DNA of 64,000 bases from an uncultured Saccharospirillaceae bacterium (GTDB lineage Bacteria; Pseudomonadota; Gammaproteobacteria; Pseudomonadales; Oceanobacteraceae), in contig CANMOZ010000005.1 in NCBI GenBank assembly GCA_947499545.1, positions 179,003 to 243,002 on the forward strand, written 5' to 3'. Below, piece after piece: positions 48,508-56,256 of this stretch. Both the position numbers and the translations under genes were made by a program. Positions within the stretch are counted from its first letter, which is position 1, and each line of letters starts with the position of its first letter. Under the pieces are notes generated by a model. That model searched no databases. It was given only the letters and a program-made list of their open reading frames with translations, and was not told the DNA's origin.

Positions 48508-49926
48508 ATGCCCTCCACCACTTCTGCCATGGTAAGAGGTTCCAAGCCGTCTTCTTGCAATGGGACTCCTGCTCAATCATCAAGCGACGTTTTTAACAAA
48601 GCTTTCCCAACTCAACGGATTCGATCTGAATTATCACGTTTTCTTAATCAATACGGTTCCAATAACGGTAAACACCTAGCACAAGTTAGAAATACACTGG
48701 GACACCCATGTACTAACAATTACATAGTTGCAGATTTTGTTGAGGTAGGGCGTGAGGCAGTCATCGTGAACCCCCTACCTGATGACCCAAGCGTCATTAA
48801 ATCTTTACTAAATGCATTAACATTGGGGCACCGCTCGACCAATAGCACCTTTAGCCAAGGTTTACATAAACTCATCCAAACAGCAGAAATTGCGGCATTT
48901 TATAAAAGCAATGCGTTAACAGGAACGATTGAATTTAACCGTTCGTATAAAGCTTTGAGCTCAAATGATTCTATTTTACTAACCAAACAGCCAGCAAAAC
49001 CCATACATAAAATGTTACAGTTAAAAGATCGTTTGATTGCGGCTACTCACAGCCAAACCGGGGCGAGGAAAACCCTCCATGACCACAGCTTGCTTCCACG
49101 TCAAGCCAGCGTTGAGAGCTTGTCGGAAACCGATGCCACCTTAAAGCAGCACGATGAATCCAGACGTCAAAGAATCGTAAAAACACTGCCCTATCTACAT
49201 AAATGCCAGAACGGTGCTTTAAAAGCACAAGATCGAATCCATCAGTTCAAAAACATTTATGAACAGCTTTCCAAAAGCTTTCCTGAATTAGGGCTGCCCT
49301 GCATTGAGTGGAAAACCTATGCTCCATTGACAATAGACGACGATCAGCTGCTATCAAAAAGCGTACCTGAGATTTACCGATTTTTAGATGAATTAACCCA
49401 TAGAGCATTACCCATCTCAGAGCAGGCCGATGAACTGATTCATTGGTTTGTCATTGCCAGTGAGCGCTTAGAAGCAACAAAGGCGACTGGAAACTTAGCC
49501 GACATTGACGATGCTAGGCTTGACCAATTAGCACGGGAGACCTTTGGTCAATTGAAGGCTTTTCAAAAGCCTAAAGGGCTGCACGCAGTTTTAGGTTATT
49601 TATTTAAGGGAAAAGGGATTCAGATTAAAAGCAGCTGGATACAGCGACTAACGAGTCTTTTAGCTAAAAACGGATTTAATCATCAGGAAAAAATAAAACA
49701 AAGTTCCGATCGTATTTTAGAGTGTTTAAACGCTTTTCAAATGGCAGACACCTCTTCAAAGACCATGCTAACGCTTAAAAAAGCAATGATCATGAAAGAA
49801 ATAGAGCTCTTAAAAGGAAATCTTAACGAACACTACAAACTGGGTCATTTTTTTCTTCCTATAAAAGTCATTGAAATCTCAGCGTTAGAGAAGTTTATAT
49901 ACGATTTGGACGCGTATAAGTCATGA
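48508..49926 (+). CDS. Large unknown protein with Ser/Thr-rich N-terminus
   Basis: 472 residues from ATG 48508, chosen because GGGAGAAAG lies just upstream; an ATG five codons earlier has no such site. The first ~30 residues are rich in S, T and P and look disordered; the rest is helical and hydrophilic without membrane segments. No known domain was recognised. A disordered, Ser-rich N-terminus is common in type III-secreted effectors, but it is not specific. It is the divergent partner of the 398-residue unknown. A 69-bp gap follows before a small convergent gene. Confidence 0.65.
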   Translation: MPSTTSAMVRGSKPSSCNGTPAQSSSDVFNKAFPTQRIRSELSRFLNQYGSNNGKHLAQVRNTLGHPCTNNYIVADFVEVGREAVIVNPLPDDPSVIKSLLNALTLGHRSTNSTFSQGLHKLIQTAEIAAFYKSNALTGTIEFNRSYKALSSNDSILLTKQPAKPIHKMLQLKDRLIAATHSQTGARKTLHDHSLLPRQASVESLSETDATLKQHDESRRQRIVKTLPYLHKCQNGALKAQDRIHQFKNIYEQLSKSFPELGLPCIEWKTYAPLTIDDDQLLSKSVPEIYRFLDELTHRALPISEQADELIHWFVIASERLEATKATGNLADIDDARLDQLARETFGQLKAFQKPKGLHAVLGYLFKGKGIQIKSSWIQRLTSLLAKNGFNHQEKIKQSSDRILECLNAFQMADTSSKTMLTLKKAMIMKEIELLKGNLNEHYKLGHFFLPIKVIEISALEKFIYDLDAYKS

Positions 49927-49995
49927 CATCGTACTCAAGAGGAGGAGTACACTTTCAGCAAGCTAATGACTCCTCCACTAAGTCACGCTCTTCTT

Positions 49996-50202
49996 TTAAA
50001 CAGTCGATCGGTTATTGCTGTCCTTTTCGGTAACACCGCCACAACCCCACGAACCACACCAATCAGCCCCACCCTCAATAAGATCTAAGCCAGCAACAGA
50101 GGGATTAGACTGCAAAATATCAACAGCAGGCTGTGAGAGAGAGCCAGCCAAAGTGAAACTCCAAACCAGTATGATATTGCTAAAGATTTTGACCGGCATC
50201 AT
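49996..50202 (-). CDS. Small secreted protein with WCGSWGCGG motif
   Basis: 68 residues from ATG 50202 (or 50199), with GTGAGGG just upstream; longer readings of the frame lack a ribosome site. A signal peptide is likely (about 4-20, VKIFSNIILVWSFTLAG). The mature part is small and acidic, with DWCGSWGCGGVTEKD near the end, where two cysteines could form a disulphide. I do not know the family. It converges on the 472-residue unknown gene and lies 250 bases from a GNAT gene on the other strand. Confidence 0.5.
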   Translation of the reverse strand: MMPVKIFSNIILVWSFTLAGSLSQPAVDILQSNPSVAGLDLIEGGADWCGSWGCGGVTEKDSNNRSTV

Positions 50203-50453
50203 TAAGCCCTCACCACAGTCCATTATATCAAAAGGAGATGGCACCCATTCTACGAAAAATGGACCGCTAAGCGATTGATGAAAATCAAGCAAACAGATTT
50301 CAGCACGACTTGATGTCAATAAAGATCTTTATCAGTATTATGCCTATAGGTTAAGTGCAAATTACATATTCAATATTGCCTTAACCATAGAATCCCTGTA
50401 CAAAGTCATATTTCATGCCTTCCCAAACCCTTTTCTGGAAGAGGTAGAACAGT

Positions 50454-50894
50454 ATGGTGAAATATGTCGAAGAATCGGCAACACCTTCCGATAGAAAAAT
50501 ATTGACCGATCTCTATCTCAACGCACTCAAAGAGAGTTTAACCGCCATAAATCGGTTCAACGAAGAAGACTTAGCTCGCCAGTTCATGCAATATTACGAT
50601 GAGTTTCGTTTTATAAAAGTGTTGGTAAAAAATGAAGTCGCCGGTTTTTATAGCATCAAGCACATGCCCGACCATATATGGTTAGTGCATTTCTATATTG
50701 ACCCCAAATACCAGTCAATGGGTATGGGAACAAAACTCCTAGAAAAAATAATTTCTGACGCTAAAGCAATACCACTTCCCATTCGGTTGATCGCGATTGA
50801 GAAAAGCCCAGCAAACGCTTTTTATCTCAAAAGGGGGTTTAAATTGGATCACTCAGACGGGACCAATAATCACTACCTCTTCGAACACCATTAA
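50454..50894 (+). CDS. GNAT family N-acetyltransferase
   Basis: 146 residues, typical of a single GNAT domain. The acetyl-CoA loop is visible in VHFYIDPKYQSMGMGTKLL (near 82-100), where QSMGMG is the Q/RxxGxG/A motif, and the last strand is AFYLKRGFKLDH. The enzyme should transfer an acetyl group to an amine in a small molecule or protein. AGAGG lies about nine bases before the ATG. The target is unknown. Confidence 0.88.
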   Translation: MVKYVEESATPSDRKILTDLYLNALKESLTAINRFNEEDLARQFMQYYDEFRFIKVLVKNEVAGFYSIKHMPDHIWLVHFYIDPKYQSMGMGTKLLEKIISDAKAIPLPIRLIAIEKSPANAFYLKRGFKLDHSDGTNNHYLFEHH

Positions 50895-50996
50895 TAAGCA
50901 CATATTCAACCATCAGCACATAGACAAGTAGCCAGTCCTTGGCTTAGCGCTTTACAAACACCCTATTAAACATGAACACTCCCCGGTCAGTATTCA

Positions 50997-51410
50997 TCAT
51001 AAAAAGGCAGCCGCGGCAGCTGCACTTAAAAACACTCCCATAAGAGCAATTGAAAACTGAGTAAATGACAGCCCCTTCGCAGCAGATGCACCTGGTTTTT
51101 GTCGCACTTTATGTCGAACGGGTCTTGTTATTAATGCCGAATTCTGACCTTCCACCTTAAACGCTAATTTTTGTACGTTTCGATTGAAGGCAGGATTCTG
51201 AACACGTGAAAAGGTTGTGACACCCTCTTCTAGCAACGCAAGCTTGTTAGGCGCACCCACCAAAGGTTCCAACTGTAAGTTATCGCTCACCGAGATGGCG
51301 CTCCATTTTGATTTTTTCCCTTTTAAATCAGGGCTCAATCCACAAAAAGGACAATCAACCAAATGGGATTGAGGGAGTGAGAAATCACAATTTACACACC
51401 GTTTTTTCAT
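50997..51410 (-). CDS. Zinc-ribbon protein with C-terminal membrane anchor
   Basis: 137 residues. The N-terminus has a four-cysteine zinc ribbon: C5..C8 in RCVNC and C20..C23 in DCPFCGLSP. A linker (about 30-115) of no recognised type leads to one C-terminal helix (about 116-136, FSIALMGVFLSAAAAAAFL), which would tail-anchor it in the membrane with the ribbon in the cytoplasm. I do not recognise a family. It starts from an ATG with AGGTAA upstream, a modest site. Confidence 0.6.
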   Translation of the reverse strand: MKKRCVNCDFSLPQSHLVDCPFCGLSPDLKGKKSKWSAISVSDNLQLEPLVGAPNKLALLEEGVTTFSRVQNPAFNRNVQKLAFKVEGQNSALITRPVRHKVRQKPGASAAKGLSFTQFSIALMGVFLSAAAAAAFL

Positions 51411-51676
51411 AAGGAGTTACCTGTTAGTTCAATATTTCAATGAAAACATTTTCCAGTACAGGCAAAATCAACCAAAGACTCTCCCGATAAGAGGGCTTAA
51501 CCCCACCTTAAGCGGTCTATACAATGATAAAAGGCCTATTTTATAGGGTAAAAGGTCAAGGGCCTTTGAGGGCGATTTTCACAAACGGACATTGGTCACA
51601 ATACTATAGAGAAGTGACGCATGAGTCTTTGAGGCTCCGTTGACCTGCTCCCCTCTTTCTAGACCAGCTAAAGATT

Positions 51677-52411
51677 TTACTCTTTATAAGCACTCCAAAT
51701 ATCGCTTTTAGCCTTTCTCCAGAACCCTTTCCCTACATCAACATTTAAAAGCTCATATATAGATGGATCTATACCTAGCATCGTTGCCAAGGGCACCTTT
51801 CTTAGATCTCTATCTGGTATGTTTTCGCCTTCACCTGCAAACATTTCCCAAATATTTTCATCCCAACGCATGAATTCATTAAGTGGTTTTCCCATTAAGG
51901 CATTTATATCTGTAAGTACAAAGGTATCTTTAGGGAACGTTAGGGTCCATGGAGCATCTAACCATTCCCAAACTTTATCTGCTCTTCTATCAAAGGGTAT
52001 GCTCATATCTGGCGTATCCAGGGTAAAGTGGTCAGCTTCAGGAATGATTTGATAGGCTTCAACACTCTCAATCTCATAATAATCGAATACACCAAGCATC
52101 AATAACTTAGACCAGGAACTATCAATTTTCTTTATGTTAAAAGCACCTAAACCATCTATTTGAAAACGATCATTATTAGTCTTACTTGAAATCAAGGCTT
52201 CCGAAATATGGTTTATTATGTGTGCAACATCTCGCACGTTGCTATAGTACGAGGCTCCAGAAAGTATTAGTTCAAACTTCAGGGTTGTATAGTTACCAAT
52301 GGTATAGGCATATCTTGGATCAGGCCCTGCTGCAACAACGGAAATGTGCCGCCCACTTGAATCAATATTGGATCTTATACGATCCAGCATCCTTTTTTTG
52401 GCTTCATTCAT
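51677..52411 (-). CDS. DUF4262 protein, possible orphan immunity protein
   Basis: 244 residues. The start, VVAAGPDPRYAYTIGNYTTL, then ELILSGASYY, is the DUF4262 pattern (P.ayTiG, EL...G). The C-terminal half is acidic and W-rich (KVWEWLDAPWTL, ENIWEMF). DUF4262 proteins are common near polymorphic toxin loci and some act as immunity, but this one has no obvious toxin next to it. It stands alone on the minus strand, left of the first Xer-like site. Confidence 0.72.
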   Translation of the reverse strand: MNEAKKRMLDRIRSNIDSSGRHISVVAAGPDPRYAYTIGNYTTLKFELILSGASYYSNVRDVAHIINHISEALISSKTNNDRFQIDGLGAFNIKKIDSSWSKLLMLGVFDYYEIESVEAYQIIPEADHFTLDTPDMSIPFDRRADKVWEWLDAPWTLTFPKDTFVLTDINALMGKPLNEFMRWDENIWEMFAGEGENIPDRDLRKVPLATMLGIDPSIYELLNVDVGKGFWRKAKSDIWSAYKE

Positions 52412-52501
52412 TTGCTATAAATTTACATTTAGAGAATGTCATTGAACTCTATGTCTAGACTGGGTTCCAATGCAATTATATGTTACCGAAACCATTGAGA
52501 T

Positions 52502-52529
52502 ATTTCCGATAAACATTATTATCGGAAAT
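52502..52529. repeat. Xer/dif-like 28-bp site, copy 1
   Basis: ATTTCCGATAA (52502-52512), spacer ACATTA (52513-52518), TTATCGGAAAT (52519-52529). The 11-6-11 layout and the ATAA/TTAT inner ends are those of dif and plasmid pdif sites. The arms are exact inverted copies of each other, and the palindrome extends at least two more bases at each side. A second copy is at 55799. Confidence 0.55.
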
Positions 52530-52537
52530 ATAGGGGG

Positions 52538-52568
52538 TGCCTCAGAGGCGAGTTTTTGCAACGGAGCC
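52538..52568 (+). repeat. Remnant right end of an IS6-like element
   Basis: The sequence ends TTTTTGCAACGGAGCC (52553-52568), identical to the last 16 bases of the full IS copy at 58479-59296, and the bases before it (GCCTCAGAGGCGAG) resemble the same IS end. It lies nine bases after the first Xer-like site. Confidence 0.6.
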
Positions 52569-52663
52569 GTTTACTTGCACCAAGTGCAACCAGATCATTG
52601 CCTAGCTGGTGTTCTCCTGGGAATCCGTAAGAAAATCACCTGCAAAAAAGTTGGCGGTTATCG

Positions 52664-52693
52664 CAGCTACCCGGTCACTACCCCTGGTAGCTG
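52664..52693 (-). terminator. Hairpin downstream of the 63-residue gene
   Basis: Perfect 8-base arms CAGCTACC (52664-52671) and GGTAGCTG (52686-52693), 31 bases past the stop of the minus-strand gene at 52724. No T-run is visible. Confidence 0.4.
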
Positions 52694-52723
52694 TCGTTCA
52701 GCAGTAGATTGGTAGCAGATTGC

Positions 52724-52915
52724 TTAAGCCGCTTTGAAGGGGCTTTGAATTTCTTCCCAAGTTGCCTCTATATAGCATTCTCCTTCCTTGTTTAACCCAT
52801 TTTTGATTTTTGGAATGTCAATTCCTAAGTTTTTGGGCTCAATAAACTCTTTAAATTTAAATAGCTTTCTTTCTTTTCCTGGCTTGGGTTCAGAGTTGCT
52901 GAATTTATATTCCAT
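52724..52915 (-). CDS. Small hypothetical protein, 63 aa
   Basis: The ATG at 52915 has GGAAG six bases upstream; a longer reading of the frame (to 53002) overlaps the neighbour and has no site. The product is basic and Lys-rich at the N-terminus (KPGKERKLFKFKEF) and ends with an acidic, Trp-containing stretch (ECYIEATWEEIQSPF). There is no signal peptide or membrane helix. It is not recognised. It lies 68 bases after the next minus-strand gene, and the two may form a pair. Confidence 0.5.
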   Translation of the reverse strand: MEYKFSNSEPKPGKERKLFKFKEFIEPKNLGIDIPKIKNGLNKEGECYIEATWEEIQSPFKAA

Positions 52916-52983
52916 GATCACTTCCAACTTGATTGTAATAAAAAAGATGTGGTTAGTATTTATTTTGAGCCATACTGAAAATA

Positions 52984-53331
52984 TTATGCCCCGGTGGTGC
53001 AATAATAATCTTGCCCTGGTTGTTTGTATTTGAATATGTGGTAAGCTTTTTTCGTGGAATTCAATCTGACGGTCATGTGATATGTTCCCTGTCCTCTAAT
53101 ACATTCAGTTCCTCCAGGGTGAAATCCTTTCTCTATTACACAGTCATCATTTGTACTTGCTTCTCTAACTAATGAGTTTCTGGATTCGCTAGGGAAGTGT
53201 TTAATTGAATTATATTCTCCTTTACTCATGCTCTTAACTTTGAAACAATCAGCCATAGTGTCAGATGTTGAGAAAATAAACATCGCGGCTGATAAAGCAG
53301 TCAAATTTTGTCTTACATATATGCCTATCAT
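52984..53331 (-). CDS. Small secreted Cys-containing protein
   Basis: 115 residues with AGAGGAA seven bases before the ATG at 53331. A signal peptide is likely (about 1-27, LTALSAAMFIFSTSDTMA). The mature part holds four cysteines (C29, C64, C77, C110) that could make two disulphides, with FHPGGTECIRGQGTYHMTV near the middle. I do not recognise the family; size and secretion fit a small periplasmic or released protein. It is the upstream neighbour of the 63-residue gene. Confidence 0.55.
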   Translation of the reverse strand: MIGIYVRQNLTALSAAMFIFSTSDTMADCFKVKSMSKGEYNSIKHFPSESRNSLVREASTNDDCVIEKGFHPGGTECIRGQGTYHMTVRLNSTKKAYHIFKYKQPGQDYYCTTGA

Positions 53332-53504
53332 GCTAAATTCCTCTATTTCAATATTTTTAGTGGTTTTTTCCGTGAGTCAAATTAGAACTTAGTTCGAAAA
53401 TATAATTCTGTATAGTAAAAATTTTTTATATTTACATTTTGACGGTGACGCATGGTGAGTTGAGTTAAGTGTCAACTGTGTTGTTGATATGCGTTTCGCC
53501 GAAA

Positions 53505-53569
53505 GTCAATTTTGATTCTAATGGCTGGCAATCAGTGGGAAGGGGCCGTAAATTCTTTGCAACGGAGTC
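53505..53569 (-). repeat. Fragment of an IS6-like element (inverted)
   Basis: About 65 bases align, in reverse, with the left end of the full IS6-family copy: AATGGCTGGCAATCAG and CTTTGCAACGGAG match, with scattered changes and small gaps. The terminal base pattern is GGAGTC instead of GGAGCC. It is a decayed end. Confidence 0.6.
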
Positions 53570-53603
53570 AGATTAATTGGCTGGGATATCCAGTCAGCTG
53601 TTT

Positions 53604-53716
53604 ATAGGCGATCAATTTCAATCAGGATTGCTGTTTATGGTGTATTGTCCCAAGGTAGCAGAGCCTAGTATTCATCCAAGAGAATGCGAATAGCCTGTAC
53701 GTAATTGATCGCATAT
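53604..53716. repeat. MITE-like element, copy 1
   Basis: 113 bases with inverted ends (ATAGGCGATCAATTTC and AATTGATCGCATAT), matching the copies at 60088 and 61769 in both ends and an internal GTTTATGGTGT and GCGAATAGCCTGT. It codes for nothing. Both tips have drifted from the GTAAGCG/CGCTTAC consensus. Confidence 0.6.
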
Positions 53717-54003
53717 GCTCACCTCATAAACATTGAAAAAAGCTTTTACGTACTAGCTTCTGATTCAGATTGTGTCAAATCAAATTTTCATCTTGATGGA
53801 TATGGGTAGATCTTGGCTTCATAAGTTCTGAAAGCCATCTTTTCAAATTGAGGTTCAGTATGCCTTTTGATCTGCCCACTATCTGTGGTGCAGATCATAA
53901 ATCGAAAATGAGTAGTTAGTAGACATGTTTGTTTAAAAATCGACTTATTAGACACTTTTTCAGGGCTTAACGTACAAAACCGTTCCATTGGACTTCAAAC
54001 CCC

Positions 54004-54084
54004 TTTACAACCAGTGAAAAACAAGAAGATTGGCTTGAGGAGATTGAAGCAGCCCTACACTTCTTTGGCGGTGTCGGAATGTGA
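54004..54084 (+). pseudogene. Fragment resembling an IS21-type transposase (IstA)
   Basis: A 26-codon open stretch ends LEEIEAALHFFGGVGM then stop. The ALHFFGGV piece resembles the segment AL..FGGVP in IstA transposases. It has no start and no continuing frame, so it can only be a small residue; the match is short and may be chance. Confidence 0.3.
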
Positions 54085-54130
54085 GTTGAGTAGACCTACC
54101 CAGTCACCAAGATAGGCCTACTCAACTCAC
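54081..54130. repeat. Long inverted repeat, 18-base arms
   Basis: GTGAGTTGAGTAGACCTA (54081-54098) pairs with TAGGCCTACTCAACTCAC (54113-54130), 17 of 18, around a 14-base loop. It lies 70 bases beyond the stop of the minus-strand gene at 54201, so it may end that transcript, or be an IS end left with the transposase fragment beside it. Confidence 0.6.
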
Positions 54131-54200
54131 ACCCCCACGCGTAATTTATGCCAACTTTCTAAGACACGACATAATTAGGTTTCAGCTTCAGGGCTTACGG

Positions 54201-54794
54201 TCAAGCGGCATTACTTTTTCGACTTTTGCTCTGAGATTCTGAAATTGAATGGTTGAGTTCTTTAATAGGGCCTTCAATGTATTTCATAAATTCATTTCTG
54301 AAGCCATAATCAACTTGCTGACGTTTATGCCAAATAAGTTGCTTGTTCCAAAATTCAATAAGGTGAGGGAGGTTGTCTTTGTTAATCTCCTCAATTTCAC
54401 GTTTAACTTCCTTAGTTTTTGCTGCTAGCATGTCCGCAGTATTTAGGTATTGTTCGATGGTAGAGTTCTCGTTTTTATACCGGTCAAAATTCCTTTGTGA
54501 AGCTAAATTTAGAGCATCAAGCGTTCTCTCGTATTGAGCCACTAATGATTGCTCAGCTTGCATTTTAAATTCATCTAATGAATATGTTACCTTATAATTA
54601 AATATATATGAGTTTACTATTTGATTTCTAAAAAAAGATTTTGATTGGGTTGACCTTGTGGCAACAAATGCAAAGATACGCAGTCCTTGGCCTACAGGTA
54701 TATCTTGATATGATGAGTTTGTTTGTATTTTATCTACTGAACCAAATGAATTAACAATGCTCGACAATAAATTAAAGCAGTTTGATGCCACCAT
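54201..54794 (-). CDS. 3' half of a split gene of unknown function
   Basis: 197 codons from an ATG at 54794. It lies in exactly the same frame as the upstream half, one TGA and one codon away, and has no ribosome site of its own, so it is probably the C-terminal part of one gene broken by a stop. The sequence is soluble with a long helical, possibly coiled-coil segment (about 75-150, rich in E, K, Q and N), ending in a basic Ser-rich tail (ESQSKSRKSNAA). The N-terminal part has QGLRIFAFVATRS. I do not recognise the family. Confidence 0.5.
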   Translation of the reverse strand: MVASNCFNLLSSIVNSFGSVDKIQTNSSYQDIPVGQGLRIFAFVATRSTQSKSFFRNQIVNSYIFNYKVTYSLDEFKMQAEQSLVAQYERTLDALNLASQRNFDRYKNENSTIEQYLNTADMLAAKTKEVKREIEEINKDNLPHLIEFWNKQLIWHKRQQVDYGFRNEFMKYIEGPIKELNHSISESQSKSRKSNAA

Positions 54795-54797
54795 TAG

Positions 54798-55169
54798 TCA
54801 CATATCTTTTGTTAGTCCTGCAGTTTTATTGATCTCGTTACTCTCATCAGAGACTTGCGTTCCTTCAGGTAGCTTCGTTTGGTCTCCAGTCACACTTCCA
54901 ATTACTATATCTGAGATGGTGTCGATCAAATTTGATAGAGTATCAAGGCTCCATGTGTCAGAAAGTTGGTAACTAGATTGACTTCCATTTACGAATGGAG
55001 CGAACTTCCAATTTCGTTCACCCCCTTCATAAAACTCCTGTATTTTTTGATTGATTGTAGCTTCTGATTCCTTACATTTTTCAGCCAATTCCAATTCAAG
55101 TTCGTTGATTAACTCCCGGTTTTTTTTGTCTTCTTTTAATTGCTGCTCAATGCTTTTACTTTTTCCCAT
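54798..55169 (-). CDS. 5' half of a split gene of unknown function
   Basis: 123 codons with AAGGAA seven bases before the ATG at 55169. The product starts with a charged helix rich in K, E, N and L (about 1-45) and continues with GERNWKFAPFVNGSQSSYQL and a hydrophobic piece ending DIVIGSVTG. It ends TAGLTKDM at a TGA; the frame then runs on as LMVASNCFNLLSS in the next 197 codons. Together they would make a ~322-residue protein. Whether the TGA is a decay mutation, read through, or a sequencing error is not known. Confidence 0.5.
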   Translation of the reverse strand: MGKSKSIEQQLKEDKKNRELINELELELAEKCKESEATINQKIQEFYEGGERNWKFAPFVNGSQSSYQLSDTWSLDTLSNLIDTISDIVIGSVTGDQTKLPEGTQVSDESNEINKTAGLTKDM

Positions 55170-55415
55170 GTGAGATTCCTTTCGTTAGTATTTGAATAAG
55201 TCCACTCTTTGTTTGAGTGGTAATCTGTACACTCATCTTCATGGTAGACAATGGCCTATTGTATGCAAATTTTAGCTGGTGTGTTATACCGATTGGATGA
55301 GACTGCTGGTAGTAATATTTATATTGTTTGTTTTAACTTTGGCGTATAAGTGGACACTTGTGCGGGTGGCAGGGACGGGCTAGTTGCGGCGCAGATAACT
55401 TGCTAGGAAGATCAT

Positions 55416-55651
55416 CTACGCCAATTCATAATGCATGACCGAATCCAAAAAACTATTTAGCACAGCTACAGGATCCCTAGCATTAATACACCTGTGCTTT
55501 ATTTGCCAACCATTATGTTTGGCTACCATCTTTGTGTTTGGTTTACAATCACCTTTTTCCAGGTTTCAGTAGCACTGCTACCAAGAGTTCTTATTAGTTC
55601 ATCAAGTGCCATATCTTCACTTGTAACTTTAAAATAACAAAACACTTCCAT
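55416..55651 (-). pseudogene. DUF4279-like gene with a one-base frameshift
   Basis: Reading from ATG 55651 gives MEVFCYFKVTSEDMALDELI then RTLGSSATETWKK and, in the same frame, an early stop. One extra A in the A-run after TGG restores WKKGDCKPNTKMVAKHNGW and a further 30 codons to a TAG at 55416. The family core is W.KGD followed by a GW strand, which the repaired frame supplies. The result is shorter than most members, so the tail may be lost too. DUF4279 often occurs among immunity genes. Confidence 0.55.
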
Positions 55652-55701
55652 TCTCTAGCACTCAATAGTCAGTGATATTGTGACCAGTTGGGTCACCAGG
55701 C

Positions 55702-55740
55702 GGCTCCGTTGCAAAGAGTTCTACAAGGCCTCATAGCATC
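55702..55740 (+). repeat. Remnant left end of an IS6-like element
   Basis: GGCTCCGTTGCAAAG (55702-55716) and GGCCTCATAGC line up with the left end of the full IS6-family copy, with a few changes in between. No transposase follows. Confidence 0.6.
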
Positions 55741-55798
55741 CAAGAACTGTTCCTACGCTTTCAAGGATTTCCAGGAGACAAGTTCGAGCAGGGCCGAT

Positions 55799-55826
55799 AT
55801 TTCCGATAATAATAATTATCGGAAAT
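55799..55826. repeat. Xer/dif-like 28-bp site, copy 2
   Basis: ATTTCCGATAA (55799-55809), spacer TAATAA (55810-55815), TTATCGGAAAT (55816-55826). Both arms are identical to copy 1 at 52502-52529, while the 6-base spacer differs, as expected for sites that recombine in the spacer edges. Copies are 3.3 kb apart. Confidence 0.55.
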
Positions 55827-55887
55827 ATGGGGCACAAAGCCCAATACGGGCCGACTACTTCTGAAGATGAACTCTCAGAAATTATTG

Positions 55888-56199
55888 CTAGTATTTAGTT
55901 TCAAATTGAGGCCGCCCACCGATCAGTGGTTTTATCTGCCATTCCTCTAAGAATGAAGCATTTCCTTTATCAAGGAGTGATAGTCCATTTTTAGCAGCTT
56001 CTACTTTCACTTTCTCAGCTAGGTTTTCTTCAAAAGCACCTGAATCCACTATTATCGTTGCAGCTGTTAAGTTACGTTCCAAATGCATGATATGATCTTT
56101 TAGATAAGTAATAGTCACCCCTACATCGATAGTTTGGAACACAAAATAAACATTGATACCTAGCGAGAGCGCCAAGGTGCCGGCAACCACTTTATTCAT
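55888..56199 (-). CDS. Small membrane-anchored protein, possible immunity protein
   Basis: 103 residues. An N-terminal hydrophobic helix (about 5-24, VAGTLALSLGINVYFVFQTI) is followed by DVGVTITYLKDHIMHLE and a helical, acidic domain, then LLDKGNASFLEEWQIKPLIG. The short anchor plus a soluble domain is typical of immunity proteins that face the periplasm or cytoplasm; it faintly recalls the Imm58 group, but I am not sure. It starts just after the second Xer-like site on the same strand as its neighbours. Confidence 0.5.
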   Translation of the reverse strand: MNKVVAGTLALSLGINVYFVFQTIDVGVTITYLKDHIMHLERNLTAATIIVDSGAFEENLAEKVKVEAAKNGLSLLDKGNASFLEEWQIKPLIGGRPQFETKY

Positions 56200-56256
56200 A
56201 CTTTCACCTAGGCTACATAATGAGCAAATGGGTTGTCATACGCTATATGCATTAGA

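Noticed and set aside
52470-52715. Plus-strand frame of 81 codons
   Set aside because: It runs across the Xer-like palindrome, the IS6 remnant and a hairpin, and its composition is not natural.
53788-53988. Minus-strand frame of 66 codons
   Set aside because: The ribosome site is far from the start and no family pattern or neighbour supports it.
52502-55826. Reading the 28-bp palindromes as intrinsic terminators
   Set aside because: The arms are AT-rich, no T-run follows, and identical arms with changed spacers fit recombination sites or operators better.
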